DNA from: Methylobacter sp. | GTDB taxonomy: Bacteria; Pseudomonadota; Gammaproteobacteria; Methylococcales; Methylomonadaceae | Assembly (NCBI GenBank): GCA_026399025.1 | Contig: JAPLRU010000116.1 | Location: 1-64,000 of the forward strand | Direction of reading: 5' to 3' | Length of the DNA stretch: 64,000 nt | In this document: positions 18,746 to 28,887 of the stretch, in pieces | How positions within the stretch are numbered: position 1 is the first letter of the stretch | Layout: every line of letters starts with the position of its first letter | The notes under the pieces: model-generated | The model's input: the letters and a program-made list of their open reading frames with translations, nothing else | The model's database searches: none | What the model was told of the DNA's origin: nothing | Program-made: the position numbers and the translations under genes

Positions 18746-19425
18746 TTAGTGTCCTTATTTAATAATTCGAGCATAAGCTCCGCCGCCGACTGCTCGGCTT
18801 TTTTTCTGGAATTTCCGCTGCCGATACAGAACTCCGCTGTTAACGACGTGGTGCATTTAACTTTGAACGTTTGTTCATGCGCCAGCCCGGACATAGTCAT
18901 TAAGGTGTAATCCGGCAAGTCCATTTTCTTGGACTGCATTAACTCCTGTAATTGGGTTTTAGGGTCTTTCTGCCAATTATCCAGCGACAAATTTTTCAGC
19001 TTTTCCGCAAATAACAGCAAGATCCATTGTTGACACGCTTTCATGCCTTGGTCGTTATACAAGGCGCCGATAATCGCTTCCAAGGCATCGGATAAAATGG
19101 AATCGCGGCGATAACCGCCGCTTTTCAATTCCCCCGAACCCAGCAGCAAATAATCGCCCAACTGATGTTTTCTAGCCAGTTCCGCCAGCGAACTCTGATT
19201 GACCAGGCTTGCTCTTAACCGGCTTAACACGCCTTCACTGGCCGTGGGAAACAGCTCATATAACTTTTGGGCAATCACAAAACCCAAGATCGAATCGCCT
19301 AAAAATTCCAAGCGTTCATTATTATTCGAACTGGCGCTTCGGTGCGTTAAAGCGGCGGTAAAAAGCTGGGGATTATTAAACGTCAAGCCCAGCTTTTTAG
19401 ACAATTCCTCGGTTTTTCTGATCAC
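18742..19425 (-). CDS. rnc: Ribonuclease III
   Basis: 227 aa. A dsRNA endonuclease for rRNA and mRNA processing. The signature NERLEFLGDSILGFVI (catalytic Glu/Asp) and the second acidic cluster DALEAIIGALY form the RNase domain (~1-150). A dsRNA-binding domain (~157-225: DPKTQLQELMQSK .. GSGNSRKKAEQSAAELML) follows. Overlaps DUF4845 upstream and era downstream by 4 nt each. Confidence 0.97.
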   Translation of the reverse strand: MIRKTEELSKKLGLTFNNPQLFTAALTHRSASSNNNERLEFLGDSILGFVIAQKLYELFPTASEGVLSRLRASLVNQSSLAELARKHQLGDYLLLGSGELKSGGYRRDSILSDALEAIIGALYNDQGMKACQQWILLLFAEKLKNLSLDNWQKDPKTQLQELMQSKKMDLPDYTLMTMSGLAHEQTFKVKCTTSLTAEFCIGSGNSRKKAEQSAAELMLELLNKDTK

Positions 19426-19799
19426 TCCTGACCGACCTCGAAAGAGTCATGAAACTCGGCTAATAGGCTCAAATTAGCCACCAATTTCACTACCGTCTCA
19501 TATTCAATGTCCACTTTCAAATAATCGCCATGTTTAATGACTTTAATTTCATCCTTGGTAACATCATAGACATAATTAATATTAAAGCGCTTGGTCAGGC
19601 TCTCCCTGATTTCAGGCTCGCTAAGCGTTTGAATATCCGGCATTTCTTTTAAAGCGGCCAGAGCGCTTTGTACCTTGCCGTGGTCCAGGTAAATCGGCAC
19701 GATTTTAAGCGTCAATAACACAAAAAAGCCGATAAGTCCCAGAACAAAAACAAGCGAAATCAAGGTTAAACCTTGTTGACGTTGAGCTGATAAATTCAT
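19422..19799 (-). CDS. DUF4845 membrane-anchored protein
   Basis: 125 aa. A pilin-like N-terminus (QRQQGLTLISLVFVLGLIGFFVLL) gives one transmembrane segment, followed by a small soluble domain (KIVPIYLDHGKVQSALAAL ..). This domain of unknown function is habitually encoded between lepB and rnc in gammaproteobacteria, as here. A type IV pilin-like methylation motif is suggested by G-LTLISL, but E5 is not present in the usual form. Function unknown. Confidence 0.9.
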   Translation of the reverse strand: MNLSAQRQQGLTLISLVFVLGLIGFFVLLTLKIVPIYLDHGKVQSALAALKEMPDIQTLSEPEIRESLTKRFNINYVYDVTKDEIKVIKHGDYLKVDIEYETVVKLVANLSLLAEFHDSFEVGQE

Positions 19800-19880
19800 T
19801 TTTTTCTCCGGATAATGTAGTGGAAGCCTACTGCGTTTTCACCGTGGATCGATATGAAAACGCGGTAAGTATAGTGCAGC

Positions 19881-20657
19881 TTATTTCAACACCGTGCCGA
19901 TACGTTCAAGGCCTACGCCTTTATGTTGCCAATCCCAGCTCATCCAGATAAAAAAAGCTTGTCCAACCAAATTTTCTTCAGGAACCGTGCCCCAGTAACG
20001 GCTGTCGTTGCTGTTATCGCGGTTATCGCCCATCACAAAATAGTTTCCCGGCGGCACCACATAAACGCCTTCCGCCGAAAGCGAGCCGTTTCGGATCAGA
20101 ATGCTGTGTTCAACGCCGGTTAAATCCTCCAGCAGGTGTTCATTGCCGGTCATATCTTCACCTTGACCTACGCCTTGATAACGTCCCAAAGACACTTGAT
20201 TGACGGCTACGCCGTTGATGTGCAGCTTCTTATCGTAATAAGCGACCCGGTCGCCCGGCAAGCCGATTACGCGCTTGATGTAATCGACGCTGGGATCTTT
20301 AGGGTAACGGAACACCACAATATCGCCGCGCTTGGGTTCGTTCAGCTCAATGATTTTTTTATTGATAACCGGCAATCGGATGCCGTAAGTGAATTTATTC
20401 ACTAAAATAAAATCGCCTATCAGTAAAGTCGGCATCATCGAGGCTGATGGGATGCGAAAGGGCTCGGCGATGAATGAACGCAGCACTAACACAATCAACA
20501 CAACCGGAAAAAAAGAACGCGCATACTCCACCAATACAGGTTCGTTTTCTTCATCGAAAACCTCCCCTCGGGATTTAAGTAGCAGTAAATACCCGCCCCA
20601 AACCACGCCGGTAACCAGCGTCGCGGCGGCAAGAAAAAAGGAAAAATCGTAGTCCAT
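19881..20657 (-). CDS. lepB: Signal peptidase I
   Basis: 258 aa. It cleaves signal peptides at the outer face of the inner membrane. Two N-terminal transmembrane segments (~4-26 and ~48-65) precede box B with the nucleophile (PSASMMPTLLIGDF) and box D with the catalytic lysine (YIKRVIGLPGDRV); box E is GDNRDNSNDSRYWG. It lies 87 bp after lepA, with a palindromic repeat between them. Confidence 0.97.
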   Translation of the reverse strand: MDYDFSFFLAAATLVTGVVWGGYLLLLKSRGEVFDEENEPVLVEYARSFFPVVLIVLVLRSFIAEPFRIPSASMMPTLLIGDFILVNKFTYGIRLPVINKKIIELNEPKRGDIVVFRYPKDPSVDYIKRVIGLPGDRVAYYDKKLHINGVAVNQVSLGRYQGVGQGEDMTGNEHLLEDLTGVEHSILIRNGSLSAEGVYVVPPGNYFVMGDNRDNSNDSRYWGTVPEENLVGQAFFIWMSWDWQHKGVGLERIGTVLK

Positions 20658-20689
20658 GGTTATCTATTTCAGGTGAAAGTTTAAGGCTA

Positions 20690-20740
20690 AAGACGAAGGA
20701 CGAAAGGCATTTTTTGCCTTGCGTCTTTCGTCTTTCGTCT
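20690..20740. repeat. AAGACGAAGGACGAAAGGC palindromic repeat
   Basis: AGACGAAGGACGAAAGGCA and TGCCTTGCGTCTTTCGTC form a long imperfect hairpin with a T-rich loop, between lepA and lepB. A related element lies between cysW and cysA (46319-46386). It is positioned to act as an intra-operon mRNA structure. Confidence 0.6.
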
Positions 20741-20744
20741 GATT

Positions 20745-22544
20745 TTATTCTTTATTAAGCTGCAAAACCGCCAAAAACGCCTCTTGAGGAATCTCAATAT
20801 TGCCGACCTGCTTCATCCGTTTTTTACCGGCTTTTTGCTTTTCCAGTAACTTTTTCTTACGGCTGATATCGCCGCCGTAGCATTTGGCAATTACGTTTTT
20901 GCGCATTGCTTTAACGGTGGAACGGGCGATAACCTTGGAGCCGATGGCCGCCTGTATCGCAACCTCATACATTTGCCGCGGTATCAGGTCTTTCATCTTT
21001 TCAACCAGATCGCGTCCCCGGTTGTTACTTAAATCGCGATGCACGATGATGGACAGCGCGTCCACTTTTTCAGCGTTAATCAACACATCCAGCTTGACCA
21101 ATTCGGCCGGTTGGAAGCGCAAGAATTCGTAGTCGAACGAGGCAAAACCGCGGCTCACCGATTTTAAACGATCGAAGAAATCCAGCACCACTTCGCTGAG
21201 CGGCATTTCATAATGCAGAGATACCTGTCTGCCGACATACTGCATGTCTTTTTGCACACCGCGTTTTTCAATGCACAGCGTGATTACGCCGCCCAAATAG
21301 GTTTCAGGAACCAGAATATTAGCCCGGATAATCGGCTCCCTGATTTCCTTGATAGTACCCGTATCCGGCAATTTGGCCGGATTGTCGATCATCAAAACCT
21401 GATCGTTATGGGTGATGACTTCGTAGATAACGGTAGGTGCCGTGGTGATCAAATCAACATCGTATTCCCTCTCCAAGCGCTCCTGCACAATCTCCATGTG
21501 CAACATGCCGAGAAAACCGCAACGGAAACCGAAGCCTAAAGCCTGCGAGGTTTCCGGCTCAAAATACAAGGAAGCGTCGTTAAGATTCAATTTTTTCAAC
21601 GCCTCGCGCAGATCCTCATAATGATCCGAACTGACCGGATACAATCCGGCGAAAACGCGCGGCTGAACTTTTTGGAAACCGGACAGTTGTTCGGCGGCCG
21701 GTTTATCGGTCCAGGTTATGGTATCACCGACCGGCGCGCCGAAAATGTCTTTAATGCCGGCCACGACATAACCGACTTCGCCGGTATTCAAAAGGTCTTT
21801 TTCCAGCCGTTTCGGCGTAAAAACACCGACTTTCTCGGCGATGAACGACTTGCCGGTGGACATGATGGTAATCTTTTGTTTTCTGCGGATGCTGCCATGC
21901 ATGACCCTGACCAGCGAGACCACGCCCAGATAGCTGTCGAACCAGGAATCGATAATCAAGGCTTGTAACGGGCCGTCTATATCGCCTTTCGGCGGCGGGA
22001 TCTTCAGTACCAGTTGCTCCAGTACATCCTCAACGCCCAGACCGGTTTTAGCGCTGATCATCAGCGCCTCATCGGCCGGAATGCCGATCACCTCTTCAAT
22101 CTCGGTCTGTACCCGCTCGGGCTCGGCCGAAGGCAAATCGATTTTGTTCAGCACCGGCACCACTTCCAGGCCTTGCTCTATCGCGGTATAGCAGTTAGCA
22201 ACGCTTTGCGCCTCAACGCCCTGCGCCGCATCGACGACCAGCAGCGCGCCTTCGCAGGCGGCTAAAGAGCGGGAAACCTCATAAGAAAAATCGACATGAC
22301 CGGGGGTGTCGATGAAGTTAAGCTGATAGATTTCGCCGTCTTTCGCCTTAAAGTCCAGCGTGACGCTTTGCGCCTTGATGGTGATGCCGCGCTCTTTCTC
22401 AATATCCATTGAGTCGAGCACTTGCGCGGACATTTCCCTAGCGCTTAAGCCGCCGCAAATTTGAATAAAACGATCCGCCAACGTCGATTTACCATGATCG
22501 ATATGGGCGATAATGGAAAAATTTCTTATATGTTTTAAATCCAC
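20745..22544 (-). CDS. lepA: Elongation factor 4
   Basis: 599 aa, full length. A ribosomal back-translocase/assembly GTPase. G1 AHIDHGKST, the switch region [24 protein letters not shown], then EF-G-like domains and the LepA-specific C-terminal domain ([22 protein letters not shown]). First gene of the minus-strand lepA-lepB-rnc-era-recO block; its promoter should lie in the 279-bp gap before DUF3530, where I found no strong consensus. Confidence 0.98.
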   Translation of the reverse strand: MDLKHIRNFSIIAHIDHGKSTLADRFIQICGGLSAREMSAQVLDSMDIEKERGITIKAQSVTLDFKAKDGEIYQLNFIDTPGHVDFSYEVSRSLAACEGALLVVDAAQGVEAQSVANCYTAIEQGLEVVPVLNKIDLPSAEPERVQTEIEEVIGIPADEALMISAKTGLGVEDVLEQLVLKIPPPKGDIDGPLQALIIDSWFDSYLGVVSLVRVMHGSIRRKQKITIMSTGKSFIAEKVGVFTPKRLEKDLLNTGEVGYVVAGIKDIFGAPVGDTITWTDKPAAEQLSGFQKVQPRVFAGLYPVSSDHYEDLREALKKLNLNDASLYFEPETSQALGFGFRCGFLGMLHMEIVQERLEREYDVDLITTAPTVIYEVITHNDQVLMIDNPAKLPDTGTIKEIREPIIRANILVPETYLGGVITLCIEKRGVQKDMQYVGRQVSLHYEMPLSEVVLDFFDRLKSVSRGFASFDYEFLRFQPAELVKLDVLINAEKVDALSIIVHRDLSNNRGRDLVEKMKDLIPRQMYEVAIQAAIGSKVIARSTVKAMRKNVIAKCYGGDISRKKKLLEKQKAGKKRMKQVGNIEIPQEAFLAVLQLNKE

Positions 22545-22823
22545 TTGTATTTCAACTTGTTATGATAGGGTTAAGCAGTATGCCGGATATTGCCAAGACT
22601 TCATCGTATTCGCACACCTGTGTTAGCGGGGCATTGTAACAGATTTAGACCCGCTCAAAGCCTACTTTCCCGTTAAAACCAAGACTCAGTAGCTAGAGAA
22701 TTGTCATTACGAAGACACTGGAACGCACCTGTTTTCGCCATCTGCGTTCCATTTTGGCCTGAATTTATCGTGCATTTTATCGATCGCGAGTTACCTCCGT
22801 TGAGGCGTATCAAGGATCGTTAA

Positions 22824-23603
22824 TCACTGCCCCGCCGCAGCTCCCAGCCAACTGTATATCCGCTTAACCAACAAGCCTTCATCATGTAGATAACTATGGT
22901 CTTCGTCATCGATTTTAATCTGCCGGTAAGCGGTATTTTGTTTTGCCGCTAAGCGCCTATCCCTGGCGCTTCCGGTGACCTCCGGCAGATCCAGGGCAGC
23001 ATAAATATCGAGCATCGGAATTTTGATTTTTTTGATAAATTCCAGGGTTTGAGCCGCTTTATCGTCGCTAGCCGGCACCGGTAAACTAATAGCCACCACC
23101 GCTTTAATATCGGCGGCTTGCTCACTGAGGGCGTAAACGCCCATCAGTCCGCCCAAGCCATAGCCGACCAACACAATATTTTCCGCTCCTTGGCTCTTTG
23201 CGTAGCTTATTCCGGCCTGAATCCGCGCCGCCGCTTCGGCAAACAACGCATAGTAGTCTTGCTGTTCGGCGCCCGCTTCCCGTAGCGGCAGTTGCAGGGC
23301 CAGCGTTGCCCGGTTATGTTCGGGTAGCGCCAGCCTCAAACCGTAAATCAGGGGCTGCTGGTTGGGATGGCCGCCCATATCGTGCAGGATAATAGCCGCG
23401 TTTTTGCCGTCGGCTTTTTCCGTTTCAGTGTAAAGACCGAGAAATTTTTTGCCTTCCGATTCCAACCAGACCGTTTTGCCTATGGTCAGGGTTTTGCCGA
23501 TGCCGTCGGCGAATTCGGCTTCCCGCTTTTGATCGCCGGCTCGGCACACGGCGCCCGACAGACACGCCATGCACAGCAGCAAAACAACAACGCCGGTTTT
23601 CAT
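22824..23603 (-). CDS. DUF3530 exported alpha/beta-hydrolase-like protein
   Basis: 259 aa. Signal peptide (~1-22, VVLLLCMACLSGAVCRA), then an alpha/beta hydrolase-like domain: AAIILHDMGGHPNQ near the oxyanion region and IVLVGYGLGGLMGVYAL at the nucleophile elbow, where G-x-S-x-G reads GYGLG, so the Ser is missing. The terminal DDEDHSYLHDEG could hold the catalytic His. The protein is therefore likely non-hydrolytic. It overlaps the AI-2E-type permease gene by 4 nt (ATGA), so they form an operon. Confidence 0.78.
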   Translation of the reverse strand: MKTGVVVLLLCMACLSGAVCRAGDQKREAEFADGIGKTLTIGKTVWLESEGKKFLGLYTETEKADGKNAAIILHDMGGHPNQQPLIYGLRLALPEHNRATLALQLPLREAGAEQQDYYALFAEAAARIQAGISYAKSQGAENIVLVGYGLGGLMGVYALSEQAADIKAVVAISLPVPASDDKAAQTLEFIKKIKIPMLDIYAALDLPEVTGSARDRRLAAKQNTAYRQIKIDDEDHSYLHDEGLLVKRIYSWLGAAAGQ

Positions 23604-24655
23604 TCTCGCCCGTAAAAATTGCTGTACCGATACAAATCATGGACATGCCGCAACAGCACCATAATGACCGAAGCCACGGGCAATGCCAACAGAATGCCCA
23701 AAAAGCCGAATAACTGGCCGCCGGCCAATACCGCAAACATCACCGCAACCGGATGCAAGCCGATCTTATCCCCCACTAACATCGGCGTTAACACTATGCC
23801 TTCCAAAGACTGCCCGATAATAAATACGATGACCACCGGCACCAGCTGCATTAAATCGTGAAACTGCACCAAGGCCGCGACACAGGCCGTAACAATACCG
23901 ACGATTGAGCCCAGATAAGGCACAAAACTGACCAAACCGGCCAACATGCCTATCAACAATGCCAAATCAAGACCGGTCAACCACAGCCCAACGCTGTAAA
24001 TACAACCCAAAGCCAGCATCACATAGAACTGTCCACGGACAAAAGCCGACAACACCGTATCGACTTCGCGGGCCAGTTTGGTCGCGGTAGGCGCTACACG
24101 CCGCGGCAATAAATCATGGACCTTGACAATCAGGCCGTCCCAATCGCGCAATAAATAAAAAGTCACCACCGGAATTAACAGTACGTTCATCAGCCATTCG
24201 GCCAACACCCCGCCGGAATGCGAAACCGAGCTCATCAGAGCGGCGGCAATACCGCCGGCTTGCTCCCAGTGGCTCTTAACCAGATTAATAATCTGATTCA
24301 GATTAATCGGCCTGATGCCCAAATGGAACCGCCCCTGCAGCCAAGGGATCACGGTCTCATTCAGCCACGCCACATAAGCGGGCAGATTGCTGACGAAATG
24401 CTCGACCTGATACTCCAACAGAGGCAGCAACAACAGCAAAACCAGCACAAACATCAACGTCATCGCGGAAAAAACCAGCACTACCGCATGGGTTCTGGAC
24501 AATTGATAGGTTTCCAGCCGGTCGGTTAAGGGATCGCCCAAATAAGCCAGCATCACCGCAAAGGCAAACGGCATCAGTACCGGCGCCAATAGGTAAATCA
24601 GCGCGGCCATGCCCGAGATAAAAGCCAAAATCAGCCATTTTTGTGAATCGCTCAT
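23600..24655 (-). CDS. AI-2E family transporter (PerM-like)
   Basis: 351 aa with about eight transmembrane segments: hydrophobic pairs near the N-terminus, a periplasmic/amphipathic loop (~70-140), and a C-terminal block (LALLIGMLAGLVSFVPYLGSIVGIV, then VVIVFIIGQSLEGIVLTPMLVGDKIGLHP). The PYLG and LVGDKIGLHP motifs mark this family. Members include quorum-signal exporters, Na+/H+ antiporters and permeases of unknown cargo; nothing here shows the substrate. Confidence 0.9.
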   Translation of the reverse strand: MSDSQKWLILAFISGMAALIYLLAPVLMPFAFAVMLAYLGDPLTDRLETYQLSRTHAVVLVFSAMTLMFVLVLLLLLPLLEYQVEHFVSNLPAYVAWLNETVIPWLQGRFHLGIRPINLNQIINLVKSHWEQAGGIAAALMSSVSHSGGVLAEWLMNVLLIPVVTFYLLRDWDGLIVKVHDLLPRRVAPTATKLAREVDTVLSAFVRGQFYVMLALGCIYSVGLWLTGLDLALLIGMLAGLVSFVPYLGSIVGIVTACVAALVQFHDLMQLVPVVIVFIIGQSLEGIVLTPMLVGDKIGLHPVAVMFAVLAGGQLFGFLGILLALPVASVIMVLLRHVHDLYRYSNFYGRE

Positions 24656-24740
24656 TACACATCCTTAGCGCATTTATGCGCGTACTGAGTTTAAACGGAT
24701 TATCGCACCGAAGACATGAAGGACAGGCCGTTTGATTGCT

Positions 24741-27671
24741 TCATAGTGAATGACTCGCCCTTTCATTTAACGACGCGGGTGTTACCGCCGATTCCGGACT
24801 ATTAAGGCGGCACAGCCGCTCGACCGATTCCAGCACCTTGTGTTGGGCCTTGGCGAAATCGGTTAATAACTCCGGCTCATATTTCGCTTGCCGCTTAAGG
24901 GTTTGCTCCAACGCTTCTATACAGACTTTCAATTCCAACATCGCAAGATTAGCGGTCACACCCTTCATAGTATGGAGAAATTTTAGAGCCGACTCGATAT
25001 CGTCCGCTTGTAAAAAAGTATCCACGCGGGCCTCGGCGTCGCTAAAACCTTCGTGAAATTTCATTAACAACTGACAAAGCAACTGCACATTGCCCACCAC
25101 ATTTTTTAAGCTTTGCTGTACATCAATGCCGGGCAAAGACTCCGGCAGCAAAACTTCTGTCGACCTGTTCGAGCCGCTCACAACGGAATCCGATTTTTTG
25201 CGTAATTCCGGATTGATTACATCAACCAGACTTAGCAATAATTTATCGACATCGATAGGCTTGGTCACATAGCCGTTCATGCCGATTTGCAAGCATCTTT
25301 CCCTAACGTCATTCATCGCATGAGCGGTCATCGCAATAATCGGCAAGTCATTGAATCTCGAGTCGGAACGGATGATGCGAGTGGCCTCATAACCGTCCAT
25401 GACCGGCATTTGCAAGTCCATCAATACCGCATCGAAATACGTTGAGCGTATTTTTTGCACCGCTTCCTGGCCATTAATCGCCACCGTTACGTCAAATCCC
25501 TCCTGCTCCAGCGTTTCTTTCGCAACCTGTTGATTAATACTATTGTCTTCCACTAACAGCAGCTTGGTGTCTTTAATTTTATGCAGCTTTTCGTTTCTTA
25601 CCTCGGCGCGACTGTCGTGCAAAAGCGCATAGCCGTCCAAATAATTCCGGCCGAACGCATCGACCACGGCATTGAGCAGCGCCGACGGATGCACCGGTCT
25701 AACCAGAAAGCCGTCCAGATTGAGGTCACAGCAACGCTGAACGATACTTTCCCGGCTATGTACGGTGATCATAATAATACGGGGAACGCGGGTGACTTTA
25801 AGCTTTTCTTTAATATGACGGGCCACCGTAATGCCATCCATTTTGGGCAGATTCCATTCCATCAACACCAGCTGAAAAGGATTGTCAACCGCGTTTTCCA
25901 ACAGTTGTATCGCTTGCTCACCGGTACCGGCTTGAGTCACTTGGAACAGGAAAGATTCCAAATACAAGCATAAAATATTTCGCGAGGCCTCATTACCATC
26001 GACCACTAACGCTTTTAAACCTCGGAACGCATCGCCTGGCGCTTCTCGTTGCCGGTCCGCTCCCTGCGGTTGAGCGAAATCGGCGGTAAAAGTAAAGGTA
26101 CTGCCTGCCCCGATCTCACTGTTTACCTTGATGTCGCCGCCCATCATCGCGACGATCCGCTTACAAATGGCCAAACCCAGGCCGGTTCCGCCGTATTTAC
26201 GGGTTGTCGAGGTATCGGCCTGGCTAAAGGATTGGAATAAGCCGCCCAGTTGTTCTGCAGTCAGGCCGATGCCGGTATCTTTAACGGAAAATTCAAGACT
26301 AATGCGATCCGCTGCTGGCGTTGATTCGCCGCCTTGAGCCAAAGCGATGTTAATGGCAATGTCGCCGCGGCTGGTAAATTTCACCGCATTATTGACTAAA
26401 TTAAGCAATACTTGGCCCAGCCTTAACGGATCGCCGACCAAATACGTAGGCACCTCCTCGGCGATAACAAAATGTATCGGCAGGCCTTTTTCTTCCGCTT
26501 TGGCGGTTACCAGACCGGCAAGATCGTTTAACACATCATCCAAACTAAATACGATCGTTTCCAGTTCCAATCTTCCGGCTTCGATTTTGGAAAAATCTAA
26601 AATGTCATTAATGATAGCCAGTAACGCTTTTGAAGAAACCTCGACTTTGCATAAATAATCCCGCTGTTTCGGGCTCAGCTCGGTCTGCAAGGCCAAACGG
26701 GTCATCCCGATGATCGCATTCATCGGCGTTCGGATTTCGTGGCTCATCATCGAAAGAAACTCCGACTTGCTTTTATCGGCCGCAATCGCCCGATCTCGGG
26801 CCTCGGCCAATTCGGAAGTGCGCTCCAATACTTTTTGCTCTAAAGTTCGGCTGTATTCTTGAAGCTTGTCGTAAGAAACTTTCAGACTTTTGGCCATTTG
26901 CATAAAGGCTTTAGTAAGCGCGCCGATTTCGCCGTCCTGCTGAATCTTTTTAACCTTGTCGCTGACCGAAAAATCGCCTTGAGACAAGGCATCCGCCAGC
27001 CGGGTTAAATGCATCAAAGGCCTGGACAGGCGTTCGGAGACCAGCAATACGACACACGCGCCAACCAGAATAAAAACAAGGGTGGTGATTACTAACTGCA
27101 CGATCATGTCGCGGATTTGACGATTACTCTCCTTGCGGGAATTCACAATTTCCTGGTTAAGGGTCGCCAAAGAAAAGCCCAAGCGAAGAGCCCCCCAAGG
27201 TTTCGCGCTCACTTGAAGCGGCATGATGAATTCCATGATGGATTTACCGTCGCTTAAAAACTCATTCACCGTCACGTCCTTTTGGATCGCCGCAAACACA
27301 TCTTCCGGCCCCGTTAGAATGCTCATTTCCAGCTTCGGCTTTAGCGTATGAATATAAACTCGCCCTGAGTTTTGCATCAAGATGATGTAGTCAAGCTCCT
27401 TATTTTCCTTCACCGCCGTTTTTAATTGGTCGCCCACTTGGGAGAAGTTCGCGGAAGCGATACCATTGCGGACTTGTTCCGATAAATTATCGGATAGAAT
27501 ATGGCCGCCATCGATTAAGCGCCCTTTCATCAACGAGATACGTTTATCCAACTCCTTTTCAAACACCTGTTTTTGAAACTCAATCTGAATAAAGGTCAAC
27601 AACGTCAACAGAGAGATAATCAAGCCCACCATCGTAACGAGCAGCTTTCTAAAAATACTTCGTTTGACCAT
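24741..27671 (-). CDS. BarA-like hybrid sensor kinase (HAMP-HK-REC-REC-Hpt)
   Basis: About 976 aa from ATG 27671 (the track uses TTG 27686). Transmembrane segment ~10-30, periplasmic sensor region, second transmembrane segment ~195-215, HAMP, HisKA with SHEIRTPMN (~312), HATPase ([24 protein letters not shown]), two receivers, and an Hpt with [10 protein letters not shown] (~890). The second receiver is normal ([19 protein letters not shown]). The first is altered: the acidic pair is VVDGN and the phosphoacceptor position reads LMEWNLP (Glu instead of Asp), so it cannot accept phosphate in the usual way. Monocistronic; partner response regulator unidentified. Confidence 0.93.
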   Translation of the reverse strand: MVKRSIFRKLLVTMVGLIISLLTLLTFIQIEFQKQVFEKELDKRISLMKGRLIDGGHILSDNLSEQVRNGIASANFSQVGDQLKTAVKENKELDYIILMQNSGRVYIHTLKPKLEMSILTGPEDVFAAIQKDVTVNEFLSDGKSIMEFIMPLQVSAKPWGALRLGFSLATLNQEIVNSRKESNRQIRDMIVQLVITTLVFILVGACVVLLVSERLSRPLMHLTRLADALSQGDFSVSDKVKKIQQDGEIGALTKAFMQMAKSLKVSYDKLQEYSRTLEQKVLERTSELAEARDRAIAADKSKSEFLSMMSHEIRTPMNAIIGMTRLALQTELSPKQRDYLCKVEVSSKALLAIINDILDFSKIEAGRLELETIVFSLDDVLNDLAGLVTAKAEEKGLPIHFVIAEEVPTYLVGDPLRLGQVLLNLVNNAVKFTSRGDIAINIALAQGGESTPAADRISLEFSVKDTGIGLTAEQLGGLFQSFSQADTSTTRKYGGTGLGLAICKRIVAMMGGDIKVNSEIGAGSTFTFTADFAQPQGADRQREAPGDAFRGLKALVVDGNEASRNILCLYLESFLFQVTQAGTGEQAIQLLENAVDNPFQLVLMEWNLPKMDGITVARHIKEKLKVTRVPRIIMITVHSRESIVQRCCDLNLDGFLVRPVHPSALLNAVVDAFGRNYLDGYALLHDSRAEVRNEKLHKIKDTKLLLVEDNSINQQVAKETLEQEGFDVTVAINGQEAVQKIRSTYFDAVLMDLQMPVMDGYEATRIIRSDSRFNDLPIIAMTAHAMNDVRERCLQIGMNGYVTKPIDVDKLLLSLVDVINPELRKKSDSVVSGSNRSTEVLLPESLPGIDVQQSLKNVVGNVQLLCQLLMKFHEGFSDAEARVDTFLQADDIESALKFLHTMKGVTANLAMLELKVCIEALEQTLKRQAKYEPELLTDFAKAQHKVLESVERLCRLNSPESAVTPASLNERASHSL

Positions 27672-27877
27672 TTTATTTAAACTCAAAAGTGTATTGAGGG
27701 ATGGGTAGGCTTGTTTCTGTCGGCATTATAATGACTAACTTTGAAAGTACTGATTAATTTCAGTTGTGCCGCCGGAAACATTTTCGTCAACTCGCAAAAT
27801 AATAAGGTAGGGCTAGGCGATGCAGGAATTAGATAATAATTTGATCGGCCCCAAAGAACGCGATCACTGGTTGGCTT

Positions 27878-27979
27878 GTAGTTATTCGCCTCCCCCTTTG
27901 AAAAAGGGGGATTGAGGGGGATTTATTTAAAAAATCTCCCCTAACCCCTCTTTTTCAAAGAGGGGGACTGAATAACTAC
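27878..27979. mobile_element. 102-bp MITE, copy 1
   Basis: Terminal inverted repeats GTAGTTATTC / GAATAACTAC enclose a hairpin-forming core (CCTCCCCCTTTGAAAAAGGGGG..CCCCTCTTTTTCAAAGAGGGGG). Flanked by the perfect 8-bp duplication GTTGGCTT (27870-27877 and 27980-27987). A near-identical 102-bp copy is at 41985-42086. It encodes no protein, so it is presumably moved in trans by a transposase elsewhere. Confidence 0.9.
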
Positions 27980-28010
27980 GTTGGCTTGAGACGAATAGAT
28001 CAATAAACAC

Positions 28011-28538
28011 ATGACCAAACCACTTTTATTCAGTTTCGAAGCAATTGCCGATCCGGATGCGGAGCTATTGATTCTGGGCAGCATGCCCGGACAAGAGTCT
28101 TTGGCGGCCCATCAATATTATGCCAATCGCCGCAATGCTTTTTGGAAAATCATGGCTCAATTGTTCTGCTTCGATCCTGACGCTTCCTATGAAGCGCGGC
28201 TACACGAACTGAAGGCGGCCCGCATCGCATTATGGGATGTAGTGCAATCCTGCACTCGCGTCGGCAGTTTAGATGCAAAGATTGATGCCGACTCGATCAC
28301 GGTCAATGACTTTTCGGACTTCTTTGCCAAGCATGATCGGGTTCGTGCGGTATTCTTCAACGGAGCGAAGGCCGAATCGGCATACCGGCGCTATGTTTTG
28401 CCGACTGTCGGTACTGTTCCGCTCAGCTACCTGCGTCTGCCTTCGACCAGCCCGGCTCATGCTTCTCTTTCTTATGAACAAAAGCTTCAGGCATGGCAAG
28501 CCGTGTTGGCTAAAAGAGCTGTCGCCATAACAACTTAA
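28011..28538 (+). CDS. DNA-deoxyinosine glycosylase (UDG superfamily)
   Basis: 175 aa. The motif LILGSMPGQESLAAHQYYANRRNAFW is the family-6 uracil-DNA glycosylase-like signature (hypoxanthine-DNA glycosylase type): motif A GSMPGQ without the uracil-specific His, followed by N near the active site, and motif B LPSTSPAHA at the end. It should excise deaminated adenine (and perhaps other deaminated bases) as the first step of base excision repair. It stands alone after a MITE, with no clear operon partner. Confidence 0.87.
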   Translation: MTKPLLFSFEAIADPDAELLILGSMPGQESLAAHQYYANRRNAFWKIMAQLFCFDPDASYEARLHELKAARIALWDVVQSCTRVGSLDAKIDADSITVNDFSDFFAKHDRVRAVFFNGAKAESAYRRYVLPTVGTVPLSYLRLPSTSPAHASLSYEQKLQAWQAVLAKRAVAITT

Positions 28539-28572
28539 AACAAAACCACGAAAAACCTTCGCGGTGCATTAA

Positions 28573-28803
28573 TTATTTCTTTTTGAAGTAAAAAACCTGC
28601 CTATCGGCTTCCTTTATCGATTGAATAATTCGATGTCCGGTCTGCTCGGCATAAACCCCGAAATCCAAATGCGCCGCCGGGTCGGTCGCGATGACTTTGA
28701 CCACCTCGCCGCTGGACATCGTTATCAAGGTTTTTTTCAGGCGTAGTAAAGGTAAGGGGCAGTTCAAACCGCTGGCATCTAGTTCAATGTGGAATTCAAT
28801 CAT
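28573..28803 (-). CDS. TusA/SirA-family sulfurtransferase
   Basis: 76 aa. The family signature DASGLNCPLPLLRLKK has the sulfur-carrying Cys at position 15, then MSSGEVVKVIATDPAAHLDF. TusA delivers persulfide sulfur for tRNA thiolation or dissimilatory sulfur trafficking; several paralogues usually exist and this one has no diagnostic neighbour. It is divergent from cysG (84-bp gap), which is a sulfur-related link but not proof of shared function. Confidence 0.92.
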   Translation of the reverse strand: MIEFHIELDASGLNCPLPLLRLKKTLITMSSGEVVKVIATDPAAHLDFGVYAEQTGHRIIQSIKEADRQVFYFKKK

Positions 28804-28887
28804 GGCTTTATTTTTTAAGTTTTCTCAACTAAGTTGGGTCCGCTTATAATACCATCCTCTTTTAAATCCAAGAATCATCGTCACTCA

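Noticed and set aside
22720-22750. GGAACGCA..TGCGTTCC stem in the lepA-DUF3530 gap
   Set aside because: 8-bp stem with a 15-nt loop and no U-tract; too weak for a terminator call.
27820-27878. 19-codon ORF (starts MQELDNN) running up to the MITE
   Set aside because: Very short and unknown; the MITE changes its end. Not enough to call a gene.
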